Shown in pieces: positions 1 through 7,795 of a DNA stretch of 64,000 bases. The notes under the pieces were generated by a model. The model did not search any database. It had not been told where the DNA came from and worked only from the letters and a program-made list of their open reading frames with translations. The position numbers and the translations under genes are program-made. Position 1 is the stretch's first letter. Each line of letters starts with the position of its first letter. Origin of the DNA: a bacterium (GTDB taxonomy: Bacteria; Electryoneota; Electryoneia; Electryoneales; Electryoneaceae); the NCBI GenBank assembly GCA_020444425.1, contig JAHLLB010000005.1, forward strand, positions 62,001-126,000, written 5' to 3'.

Positions 1-171
1 CTTTGAGACTTCTCCAGCTTCATTGTTTTTGTTGTCGAAATCATATAAATATGATTTAGTAACTATATTGTTTTTTGATATTCCTCCTCTAATTTTATTT
101 AAAAAAAAGAGTCTCACTAGGCTATTCGTCATAATGAATGCTTCTACTTTTTCGGCTACATGCTTTGCCAT
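1..171 (-). CDS. Partial AT-rich gene of unknown function, running off the left edge
   Basis: A minus-strand frame stays open from position 171 to base 1 and continues beyond the window. The ATG at 171-169 has a GAGG ribosome-binding motif five bases upstream (minus strand) and gives 57 visible residues beginning MAKHVAEKVEAF. The peptide looks coding (mixed charged and hydrophobic residues), but I do not recognise the family. The segment is far more AT-rich than the rest of the window, which suggests recent transfer. A hydrophobic stretch upstream in the same frame, back to about 322, could be an N-terminal extension, but it comes from T-rich codons and is less convincing. Confidence 0.4.
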   Translation of the reverse strand, partial: MAKHVAEKVEAFIMTNSLVRLFFLNKIRGGISKNNIVTKSYLYDFDNKNNEAGEVSK

Positions 172-313
172 GATCGCCTCATATTCTATTAATCCTGTAT
201 TTGTTGAAAGAAATAATAGTAAAAAAAAACAGAAAATCAAAACCAATAACCTCAGCACTCTCTTGTTCAGCAGTGTCGCCCAATTTGATGAAATATACTC
301 GGCAACTAGATGA

Positions 314-427
314 GTAGTTAAAGTTCAAGAATCCGACCTGCGACTGTATCCCAACAGCCCCGACTACCGCCTGATACTGAACAACATCCTGTTCCCCGCC
401 GCGAAGAAGAAGGAGCAGAAGACGTAA
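314..427 (+). pseudogene. 3' remnant of a GC-rich gene truncated at the AT-rich junction
   Basis: After an in-frame TGA at 311-313 the plus strand is open for 37 codons to TAA at 425-427. The visible end includes LYPNSPDYRLILNN and a lysine-rich tail. There is no start codon or ribosome-binding site, and base composition changes abruptly at about 320, exactly where the coding-like sequence begins. The end is followed directly by a terminator. This fits the 3' end of a host gene whose upstream part was replaced by the AT-rich segment. The family is not identified. Confidence 0.35.
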
Positions 428-432
428 ACAAT

Positions 433-464
433 AAACCCCGCGACGATTCGTGTGGCGGGGTTTT
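433..464. terminator. Bidirectional intrinsic terminator
   Basis: AAACCCCGC pairs with GCGGGGTTT around a short loop, with A-rich sequence on the left and TTTT on the right. It lies between the plus-strand remnant and the minus-strand glycosidase and can serve both. Confidence 0.7.
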
Positions 465-485
465 CTCAGCTCTTCAGCCAAACGA

Positions 486-2996
486 TCAATACTGAATGGT
501 CAACGTGACGGTTCCGGAGGTTCGTTCACCGCTCATCGTCGTCCAGATCACGCCGTCATCTTCGACGGTCTCTTCGTGCGTCGTGTGCCCGTCATCTCCG
601 ACAACTCGCATGCTGTCGTATCTGGTTTGTGACACCAGTTGACAGCTCCAAATCTGACCCGGCGTACCACGCAGCTGAACCGTCAACTGCCGCCGCGACT
701 CGGACCAACTCACATCCTCCACCAGCACGGACGCCGATACCAGGTACGGTATCTCCGGCACGCCCCGCTCAAATTCCAGTGTGGACGGTGACCCGTACAA
801 CACCGCCGATCCGCACGGTTCCCCATCCCTGAGAATCCGCCGGAACGCCAGCGGTGCGTCGGGCAATGCGTCGCCGTGGACCGTCACCTCCACTGTCTGA
901 CCGTTCACTGTCAGCGGGAATGTGTGCGTCTCCCACTGCGACGGCCGCTCCGGCGTGATCCGCACGCCCCACGGGTCTTCGCGCACGCCCGCCAGTGAAT
1001 ACAACACGTTCATGTACCAGCCGCCCATCCAGAGGAATGTCGGCTTGTCGAAGCTGCCATACTTCGGGGACTCGGGATCGGAGAAACGGTACTCGTAGAA
1101 CGATGCCTGCCCGTTCGGGCTGTTACGGACACCGTCCAGCGTGAGGAATTTCTGCAACGACGCCAACGCGCCGTCCGCATCGCCGGCGTGCAGTTGCGCG
1201 AAGGCGTACCACGCGTTCCCGTGTGGCCAGACGCCGCCGTTGATGTAGGTGTACGCCGCCCCCGCCTCCGGGCCGTGGAAGTTGTACGCGTCTTCCAGCA
1301 GATGAAAGTCGGCCGGCATCACAATCCGCAGCCCGATCTCCGGGTCGACGAGCTCGCGTGTCGCCGTCGCAACCATCGTCTCCGCACGGTCCGGCGGCAA
1401 CTGATCGAACCACGCCGCGACCAGCGACCCGGCGTACAGATGCGTGTCCAATGTGTCGCCGATGGTGTTCAACAGGTAGCCGTGCTCGTCCGACCACAGA
1501 CGCTCGTTCAGGCTGTCCAGCAACTCATCCCGCACCACCTGCCACTCGTTCGGAACCAGTTCCGCATGCTCGAGTTTTGCCGCGATGAAGGCCGCGTCCT
1601 CCAGCGCCCGCGCGGTCAACGAGGTCAGGTACGCCCGCGCGCCGGGCACATTCCCGATGTCCCACCAGTCCGGGTAATTGCCATGAACGAGGCCGTCCTG
1701 TCCACGTTGCGACAGCGCTGCCGCGAGGCTGTGTTCCAGCTCCGGTAGCAAAGAGCTAACCGTTTCCGTGTCCCCGCTGTGCCGCAGGTACGCCGCGGCA
1801 AGTTGGATGAACCACAGGTGATTCCACGAGTTGTCGCCGCAGAATTCGGTGACATACTCGCCGTCTTTCCAGTAGTAGGCGTGCGCGAGGGTCGAGTCGG
1901 CACGGGTTAACGAGTGCAGGAAACGCAGATCCGCACGCACCGTCTCCGTGTCGAAGTAAACCGTCCCGAGATTGGTCAACAGCATGTCGTGCGTGAAGAA
2001 AAAGTTGTACTGCGCCGGGCAGGGCATCGGCACCAGCGACCCGTTCAGCCAGTGACGGTCCACCTGCATCACCGCCTTCGCCCAACGCTCGGTGTGGGTC
2101 AGCGAACGGTCCGGCTCGTACACGGTCGACCGGTCAGCGTACGCCATCACGTTCTGTTCATGCGCGCGCACGTCCTCACGCCACCCGTCCCGCACCCGGT
2201 AAAACGTCTCGTACGCCTCACGTAACCGGCAGGACGCGATCAGCAGCGTGACCTCACGCTGGCCCAACGCCGGAATCACCAGATCTGCGCTGAACTCGGC
2301 GCGTGCATGCGTTGACGCCGACCAGTCTGGCTGTTCCTCTTCCTTTAATCCATCCACCAGCAACAACACACTTGCGGAATCGGTGTCGGCGTAAGGATAA
2401 TCCAGCTGCAATGCGTGTTGAGTGTCCCAATGGACAAGCTGCGCCGGCTGGCGTTCGGTGTACGTGTGGCAGGTGCGGAGCGTCGTGTTCAGCCGGGCGC
2501 CGAGTGTCAGTGCGACCGGCTCGGCGTCTGGATTCTCAAGCGAGAAGGTCACTGCCATCAGCGGTAACGTCTGCCCGAACTCGTACGTGATCGACTGTTT
2601 CAGGGTAATAAACTGGCTGAAGGTTGCACGGTAGGGTGTCCAGTCACAGTCCCACGGCACGTCGTTGAGCACGCTCATTCCGCCAACCGCTTCGCCGGTG
2701 TCGTTGTCACGATACTGCAGCAGCAGTTCGAGGGTGCGGGTGGTGTCGCGGGTCCAGTAATCCTGGCTTGGGTCGAGACTGTTGGCGACGGGCGTGTAGA
2801 AGCTGATGCGTGTCGGCGCCGGCTTGCGGCGGTGGAATTCCGCGCCCACATACGACCCACCAACCTCGACGATGTCATAGTCACCGTCGCTGGTCACCGT
2901 GATGGCTGGCCGGTTCGGAGTTTCCCCGGACCCGAATGACAAGCTGCTCAACAGGACCAGCAACCCGGTGATGACAGGCCGGTATCGTTTGTTCAT
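486..2996 (-). CDS. Secreted six-hairpin glycosidase (GH94/GH63-like)
   Basis: An 836-residue protein with an N-terminal signal peptide (residues 1 to about 23, hydrophobic core VITGLLVLLSSLSFG). Residues 30-270 look like a beta-sandwich, followed by an (alpha/alpha)6-barrel-like region to about 690 and a small beta domain at the end. The stretch NGGVWPHGNAWYAFA resembles the NGGVWP motif of GH94 phosphorylases and related clan members, and the terminal GVRITPERPSQW segment resembles their C-terminal cap. Acidic residues in FCGDNSWNH and DWWDIG are candidates for catalysis. The likely role is breakdown of alpha- or beta-glucan-type oligosaccharides outside the cytoplasm; the substrate cannot be told. 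It has no T9SS tail, so it is probably periplasmic. It is monocistronic, facing away from the cupin gene. Confidence 0.7.
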   Translation of the reverse strand: MNKRYRPVITGLLVLLSSLSFGSGETPNRPAITVTSDGDYDIVEVGGSYVGAEFHRRKPAPTRISFYTPVANSLDPSQDYWTRDTTRTLELLLQYRDNDTGEAVGGMSVLNDVPWDCDWTPYRATFSQFITLKQSITYEFGQTLPLMAVTFSLENPDAEPVALTLGARLNTTLRTCHTYTERQPAQLVHWDTQHALQLDYPYADTDSASVLLLVDGLKEEEQPDWSASTHARAEFSADLVIPALGQREVTLLIASCRLREAYETFYRVRDGWREDVRAHEQNVMAYADRSTVYEPDRSLTHTERWAKAVMQVDRHWLNGSLVPMPCPAQYNFFFTHDMLLTNLGTVYFDTETVRADLRFLHSLTRADSTLAHAYYWKDGEYVTEFCGDNSWNHLWFIQLAAAYLRHSGDTETVSSLLPELEHSLAAALSQRGQDGLVHGNYPDWWDIGNVPGARAYLTSLTARALEDAAFIAAKLEHAELVPNEWQVVRDELLDSLNERLWSDEHGYLLNTIGDTLDTHLYAGSLVAAWFDQLPPDRAETMVATATRELVDPEIGLRIVMPADFHLLEDAYNFHGPEAGAAYTYINGGVWPHGNAWYAFAQLHAGDADGALASLQKFLTLDGVRNSPNGQASFYEYRFSDPESPKYGSFDKPTFLWMGGWYMNVLYSLAGVREDPWGVRITPERPSQWETHTFPLTVNGQTVEVTVHGDALPDAPLAFRRILRDGEPCGSAVLYGSPSTLEFERGVPEIPYLVSASVLVEDVSWSESRRQLTVQLRGTPGQIWSCQLVSQTRYDSMRVVGDDGHTTHEETVEDDGVIWTTMSGERTSGTVTLTIQY

Positions 2997-3117
2997 GATT
3001 CATCCCCTTCGCGGTACTACCCCGTCAAAGGTACACCATTTTTGCCACGATCCAGCGTGTTCCTTGCGACAGGGCACTGTATCTTTGGGGAGCCTGATGA
3101 AGCAGCCTGAGGGGTCC

Positions 3118-3636
3118 ATGTCCACCGTACCCGCATCCTATCCGCGCGCACTCAAGCCGCCAACCGGCGAGCTAGTCACGCTGACCGATAATCTCATCGA
3201 CGCCGCGATCTTCGCGTCCCGGGAAAGCCCGCGTAAACGCATCATTCTGCCATTCCATGACGGTCCGGAGAACACGCTGCACCGCATGCTGAACGCTGTC
3301 CAGCCAAGCAGCTACATCCGCCCGCACCGGCACCTCGATCCGCCGAAGGATGAGGCCCTGGTGCTGCTGCGTGGAGCGCTGACCTTCTACACGTTCCACG
3401 AGGATGGGACCGTCAACGAAATCAGCCGGGTCAAGGCGGGGACGGCCTCGTTCGGGATTGACGTCAAGGCTGGAGTTTTCCACACCTTTGTCGCCACCGA
3501 ACCGGATACCGTTGTCTTCGAGGTCAAGCCTGGCCCGTGGTCACCGGCGACCGACAAGGATTTTGCCACCTGGGCACCGGACGAAGGGGCGGAAGGGTGT
3601 GACGAGTTCATGGACCGGTTGCTGCGGATGGGGTAA
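3118..3636 (+). CDS. wbuC: WbuC-family cupin-fold metalloprotein
   Basis: A 172-residue protein. The motif SPRKRIILPFHDG followed by LHRMLNAVQPSSYIRPHRH is the hallmark of WbuC proteins, usually linked to O-antigen or surface polysaccharide loci. The cupin metal ligands are probably the histidines of RPHRH, the glutamate in KDEALVLL and the histidine in GVFHTFVA. The start at 3118 has GAGGGG just upstream; an ATG at 3097 with GGGGAG is a reasonable alternative that adds seven residues. There are no polysaccharide genes beside it, so the role is inferred from the family only. It converges on znuB across a repeat-containing gap. Confidence 0.8.
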   Translation: MSTVPASYPRALKPPTGELVTLTDNLIDAAIFASRESPRKRIILPFHDGPENTLHRMLNAVQPSSYIRPHRHLDPPKDEALVLLRGALTFYTFHEDGTVNEISRVKAGTASFGIDVKAGVFHTFVATEPDTVVFEVKPGPWSPATDKDFATWAPDEGAEGCDEFMDRLLRMG

Positions 3637-3756
3637 GACTTGAGGTGGAATCGGGTGTGATACAAACGAAACCGGATCAGGGTGTGTGCCCTGATGAGCT
3701 GGCAGATCGGGTTGGGTGGATTGAGTTGTCTGGTAACTTGGGTGTCTGAAAGCGAA

Positions 3757-3793
3757 CAACGGGGGACACTTTGTCCCCAAAGTGTCCCCGTTG
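3757..3793. repeat. GGGGACA-family hairpin, probable bidirectional terminator
   Basis: A 12-bp perfect stem, GGGGACACTTTG against CAAAGTGTCCCC, with a TCCC loop and flanking CAAC/GTTG. It lies between the convergent cupin and znuB genes. The same GGGGACA...TGTCCCC core recurs about ten times in the window. Confidence 0.7.
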
Positions 3794-3840
3794 TCTCAGG
3801 CCCGTGCCTGCTGCCAAGCGCGGATGAAAACCGGGCGGAT

Positions 3841-3960
3841 GATCCCAGACATGAATGTCTGGGGCATGGTTACTGTGGGTACTTGAACGCAGGTCAATCC
3901 CGGACTGAAGTCCGAGTGCAGGTCAGCGCAGATGATCCCGACGAGCAAGCTCGTCGGGGC
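3841..3960. repeat. Cluster of REP-like palindromes
   Basis: Three short palindromes in the cupin-znuB gap: CCAGACAT/ATGTCTGG (3844-3862), CGGACTGAAGTCCG (3901-3914) and GACGAGCAAGCTCGTC (about 3940-3956). The first recurs at 25481-25508 and the second at 25545-25559. No gene is visible in 3637-4017. Confidence 0.65.
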
Positions 3961-4017
3961 AAACACCTTAATTCTCCGCCGTCCGCAGCTTAGAGACGGT
4001 CGCCCGCAGCTCATTGT

Positions 4018-4839
4018 CTACACAAACCGCTTGACGCCCCAGACCGCGGCGAACAGCGCCGTCATCACCAGCACCACCGCCGGTCCGGGCGCGAGATCGA
4101 TGTAATAGCTGGCGTACAGCCCGATCACACCACTCAACACCGCCGCGAGACTGCCAAAAATCATCATCCCACGGATACGGTTCGCAATGATGTATCCCGT
4201 CGCTGCCGGAGTGACCAGCAGCGCCGTCATCAACGCAATCCCCACAGCCTGCAACGAGGCGACAATCGTCACCGCGATCAGTCCGAGCAGCAGGGTATCG
4301 TAGCGTCTCACTGGCACATGCAGCACCCGCGCGTGCTCCGGATCGAACGAGATCAGCAGCAGCCGTTTGTAAAATACCGTCAGCAGCAGCAACACAATCA
4401 CCGCCGCGACCAGCATTCGCACCAGGCTGTCATTCCCAACTGCGAGGATGTTGCCGAAGAGAAAATGTGTCAGGTCGGCGGAATAGCTTTCAGTGGTCGA
4501 AATCAGCACCACACCGAGCGCGAGCATGCCGGAGAAGGTGATGCCGATGGCGACGTCTTCCTTCAGCCGCACGTCGTGCCGGATCCACCCGATCAGCATC
4601 GTGCTGATCGCCGCCGCCAGCAACGCCCACCAGAACAGGCTGTCCTTTTCCGCAAAACCGAGCAGGTAGCCGACCGCAACCCCGGGCAGGATCGCATGCG
4701 CCAGCGCGTCGCCATAAAATGACATCCCGCGCAGCACGACGAAGCTCCCGATGATGGCGTTCAACACGCCGACAATCGTCACCACCGCCAGCGCGCGCAG
4801 CATGAACGGATACCCAAGTGGGTCAAGCAGGAAGTCCAT
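4018..4839 (-). CDS. znuB: Zn/Mn ABC transporter permease (ABC-3 family)
   Basis: A 273-residue integral membrane protein with about eight hydrophobic segments. The N-terminal GSFVVLRGMSFYGDALAHAILPG region is characteristic of ZnuB/TroC/MntB permeases of metal-uptake ABC transporters. It would form the channel moved by the ATPase encoded at 4839-5600, bringing Zn2+ or Mn2+ into the cytoplasm. Its start overlaps the stop of the ATPase gene (shared base 4839), a typical translational-coupling arrangement. Last gene of the lgt-znuA-znuC-znuB operon. Whether zinc or manganese is carried cannot be settled from the permease. Confidence 0.92.
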   Translation of the reverse strand: MDFLLDPLGYPFMLRALAVVTIVGVLNAIIGSFVVLRGMSFYGDALAHAILPGVAVGYLLGFAEKDSLFWWALLAAAISTMLIGWIRHDVRLKEDVAIGITFSGMLALGVVLISTTESYSADLTHFLFGNILAVGNDSLVRMLVAAVIVLLLLTVFYKRLLLISFDPEHARVLHVPVRRYDTLLLGLIAVTIVASLQAVGIALMTALLVTPAATGYIIANRIRGMMIFGSLAAVLSGVIGLYASYYIDLAPGPAVVLVMTALFAAVWGVKRFV

Positions 4840-5600
4840 TAATGCCGTCCGCCGCAGCAGGTGTCCGAAACCAGCACCGAACCCTGGTCTGTGGTCACGA
4901 CATGCAGGTGGCTGCCGTAGGTGCGCGTCAGGTTCTCCGTGCTGAAAATGTCCTCCGGCGTGCCATCCGCGATCAACCGCCGGTTCAGCAACAATGCACG
5001 CGGGAAACGTTCGGTGGCGAGATTGAGGTCATGCAACGCGACCAGCACCGGAATCCGCCGCTCGCGCAACGTGTCCAGCACCGCGAAAACATCTTCCCGC
5101 GACGGCTGGTCCAATCCGACCAGCGGCTCATCCATCAACAAGACATCCGCCTTGATCGCGATCGCGCGTGCGATCAACACACGTTGCTGCTGGCCGCCGG
5201 AGAGTTCGTTGATCCGGCGCTTGCTCAGGTCGCTGAGATGTACCAGCTCAAGCGCGTCGGATGCGGCCTGCTTCGCTTCGCGTTTCGGCAGCTTCAGTTC
5301 GAGGCCGAGGGTGACGGCGTCCAGCACCGTCAGCGGAAAACCCCAGTCGAGGGAGGGTTTCTGCGGCAGGAAAGCGATGCGTAGTGGGGTTCCGTTCACG
5401 GGATGCAACGAAAGCCAACCGGCCTGCAATGCTTTCAGGCCGGTTAATGCGTTGAACAGGGTGCTTTTTCCGGCGCCGTTGGGACCGACTACCGCGATAC
5501 GTTCCCCCTCATGCACCGCAAAGCTGATGTCTTCAAGCGCGACAGCGTCCCGGTAAACGACTCGCAGCCCGGCCGCTTCAATCAACAACCGCTCACTCAC
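4839..5600 (-). CDS. znuC: Zn/Mn ABC transporter ATP-binding protein
   Basis: A 253-residue ABC ATPase. Walker A is GPNGAGKST, the Q-loop follows in AFLPQKP, the signature is LSGGQQQRV, Walker B is VLLMDEPLVGLD and the H-loop is LVALHDLN. This matches the ZnuC/TroB/MntA group that powers metal import. The start overlaps the end of the substrate-binding gene by four bases and its stop overlaps the permease start, so all three are tightly coupled. The C-terminal end has an extra CCGGRH, a cysteine- and histidine-bearing tail that could touch metal, but this is speculative. Confidence 0.93.
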   Translation of the reverse strand: MSERLLIEAAGLRVVYRDAVALEDISFAVHEGERIAVVGPNGAGKSTLFNALTGLKALQAGWLSLHPVNGTPLRIAFLPQKPSLDWGFPLTVLDAVTLGLELKLPKREAKQAASDALELVHLSDLSKRRINELSGGQQQRVLIARAIAIKADVLLMDEPLVGLDQPSREDVFAVLDTLRERRIPVLVALHDLNLATERFPRALLLNRRLIADGTPEDIFSTENLTRTYGSHLHVVTTDQGSVLVSDTCCGGRH

Positions 5601-6652
5601 CGCTGTATCGCTCCAGGTCGAGTGGGATCAGATGTGTGGACACGGCGCGGCTTCAGCCCCTCAATCATCTGTTCGAGGTTGTACTCCATGTAATCGATGT
5701 ACGTCGTCGCGCGGGAGCCTTCCGACGCCAGCCCGCCCGAATACAGCCGCCGTACTTCGATCCGCAGATCGTTCGCGATCTGCTGCGCCACCGACTCATC
5801 AATCGGCGAACCCGTGAAGATTGTCGGCACCTTCATCCGGCGGATCAACTCCTCCAGACGCGTCATCTGCTTCAAGGACGGCGAGGACGCCATGTTCGCG
5901 TTCGGCATGATCGTGCCGACCTGCGTGAATCCGTAACGGTCGGCAAAATACCCGAGGAACAAGTGGTCGGTGATCAGGTGACGTGACAACGGCGGGATCT
6001 CTTCCACCAGCCGCAGCATCCGCCCATCGAGATCGAGCAGCTTTGTTTTGAACCACTGCGCGTTGGTGCCGTACGCATCCGCGTTGGCCGGGTCATGCTT
6101 GCCCAACGCTTCCTGGATGTTTGCCGTCCACACGATCACGTTGTGCGGATTGGTCCAAACATGCGGATCGCCAACGGTCGGCAACACCGGGTCCGGTTCA
6201 ATCTGATGTCCGGAAGTGTCCGAATAAAACTGGCCGCGAATCTCATCCTGCGCCAGACGGTGATAGTTGGACATCTCCTGGAAATGGCGCGCGCGAATAC
6301 CATTGGAAACCGAAACCACATCCGCCGCCGTGCCCGACTGCTCAACCATGCCCTCGACAAAAGGTTCCAATCCGAGGCCGTTGATGAAGACAAGGTCAGC
6401 GTCGCTGACCGCACGCAGGTCGCTGGGGGTCAGCTCATACTCATGCGGGTCAGCTTCACCCGGAACCAGGATCGTCAGCTCGATCTTGTCCTTGCCGACT
6501 TCCTGCACAACATTGCCGACGATGGTCGTGGTCGCGACCACGCGCAACGACCGGCCAAGGTTGATATCTTCAGCCTTCTTCTTCCGCTGGCAACCCAACG
6601 GAAGCAGCAACACGAGCACGAGCAGTATCAGGATCCACCGCTCAGTCCGCAT
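5597..6652 (-). CDS. znuA: Zn/Mn-binding lipoprotein of the ABC transporter
   Basis: A 351-residue cluster A-I solute-binding protein. The start at 6652 has a strong AAGGAGGAA ribosome-binding site; an in-frame ATG 15 bases upstream is actually part of that site. A lipobox PLGC places the lipidated cysteine at residue 21. Likely metal ligands are the histidines of DPHEYELTP and DPHVWTNPHN, a histidine in ITDHLFLGYFADRYG and an acidic residue near GSPIDESVA. There is no long histidine-rich loop of the kind seen in E. coli ZnuA, so a Mn/TroA-type specificity is possible. It overlaps the 3' end of lgt by 11 bases. Confidence 0.9.
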   Translation of the reverse strand: MRTERWILILLVLVLLLPLGCQRKKKAEDINLGRSLRVVATTTIVGNVVQEVGKDKIELTILVPGEADPHEYELTPSDLRAVSDADLVFINGLGLEPFVEGMVEQSGTAADVVSVSNGIRARHFQEMSNYHRLAQDEIRGQFYSDTSGHQIEPDPVLPTVGDPHVWTNPHNVIVWTANIQEALGKHDPANADAYGTNAQWFKTKLLDLDGRMLRLVEEIPPLSRHLITDHLFLGYFADRYGFTQVGTIMPNANMASSPSLKQMTRLEELIRRMKVPTIFTGSPIDESVAQQIANDLRIEVRRLYSGGLASEGSRATTYIDYMEYNLEQMIEGLKPRRVHTSDPTRPGAIQR

Positions 6653-7472
6653 GTTTCCTCCTTGCATTCCAGATCATCAATACCCCCGCGAGGGCTAAAA
6701 AGATAGAATAAAACGAACCGCGGCTAAGATCGAGGATCAGAGAGGCATCCGGCTCCCGGAATTGTTCGCCCACGATCCGGACGATTCCATACAACACCAG
6801 GAACTCACCGCCGAGTTGACCCGGATGTTCCCGGATCACGTTCGATTTCCACGCGCGCAGCTGCGTGTACACCAGGCACAGCAACCCCTCCAGCGCTGCT
6901 TCGTACAACTGGGATGGATGCCTAGGCGGAATCTGGCTTACCGGTGTCCCCGGCGCGGCGGACTCCGGGAAGATCACCGCCCACGATACGTACGAGATTC
7001 GGCCCCATAACTCGCCGTTGATGAAATTCGCGATCCGGCCAAGCATCAACCCCGGCGGCGTCATCACCGCCATCATGTCCGCCAGCCGCCAGAAGTTGAT
7101 CTTGTACCGTTTCGCCACCCAGATCCCGGCGAGGACAACACCGGCAAACCCGCCGTGACTCGCCATCCCGCCACGCCAGACCTCGACAATCGTCCACGGT
7201 TCACGCAGAAACTGCGGTAGATCGTAGAGCAACATGAAGCCCAGCCGTCCACCGAGCAACGCGCCGAGCACGAGGAATAGCATCGCGTCCGCTTCCTGGT
7301 TTTTCGTCAACGGCGACAGTCCCGCACGCCGAAACCGGCCGAACAACCAGAACGCGAACAGGAACGCGAGCACATACGCCAGCCCGTAGTACCGCAATCC
7401 GATGTCCCCGCCGAAATGAATCAGGAACGGATCGAGATCATGTACCCAGTACTCGGTTGTCGCTGTGTCCAC
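6642..7472 (-). CDS. lgt: Prolipoprotein diacylglyceryl transferase
   Basis: A 276-residue inner-membrane enzyme that moves diacylglycerol from phosphatidylglycerol to the lipobox cysteine of prolipoproteins. Seen directly: GGRLGFMLLYD, WRGGMASHGGFAG (the HGG region) and the Lgt signature GRIANFINGELWGR, with about seven membrane segments. I chose the GTG start at 7472, which has GGGAG six bases upstream; an ATG at 7700 would add a non-conserved, low-complexity extension. The first gene of an operon with the metal transporter, whose binding protein is itself a lipoprotein substrate. The multiheme lipoproteins at 28871 and 32621 are further likely substrates. Confidence 0.92.
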   Translation of the reverse strand: MDTATTEYWVHDLDPFLIHFGGDIGLRYYGLAYVLAFLFAFWLFGRFRRAGLSPLTKNQEADAMLFLVLGALLGGRLGFMLLYDLPQFLREPWTIVEVWRGGMASHGGFAGVVLAGIWVAKRYKINFWRLADMMAVMTPPGLMLGRIANFINGELWGRISYVSWAVIFPESAAPGTPVSQIPPRHPSQLYEAALEGLLCLVYTQLRAWKSNVIREHPGQLGGEFLVLYGIVRIVGEQFREPDASLILDLSRGSFYSIFLALAGVLMIWNARRKHAD

Positions 7473-7795
7473 CCTTCGCTCCCGATCAGAATACCCAAAA
7501 GCCCCCGGAGTATAGCACCCCCACCCCCGCAGGCCAAGAGTGCCCGCCGTCAACACGCCGGAGCGAGGGCCGGATTCTGAGTGCAATCCGTGCAGTCCGG
7601 ACCTGATTTGTGCAGCCGTCAGCCCCGTTACGAACGCATTCAGCCGGCAGGTGTCCGCACTCGCATCATCAGGATCAAGCTGAACCGTAAGTAGAATCAA
7701 AACTTATCGTTGATTGTACAGGAGAGACGAACTGCGGCGCGATTTTTGCAGTATCTTTTCACATGCCAGGGTCACATTCCGCCGGGGGGATACCT
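7473..7795. other. Intergenic region between divergent lgt and propeller genes
   Basis: About 320 bases holding the divergent 5' regions. I see no RNA gene or convincing repeat. GGGGGGA at 7784-7790 is the ribosome-binding site of the plus-strand gene. Confidence 0.5.

Noticed and set aside
23-313. 96-codon plus-strand frame in the AT-rich left end
   Set aside because: The minus strand has the ribosome-binding site and more coding-like residues; the plus frame looks like its shadow.
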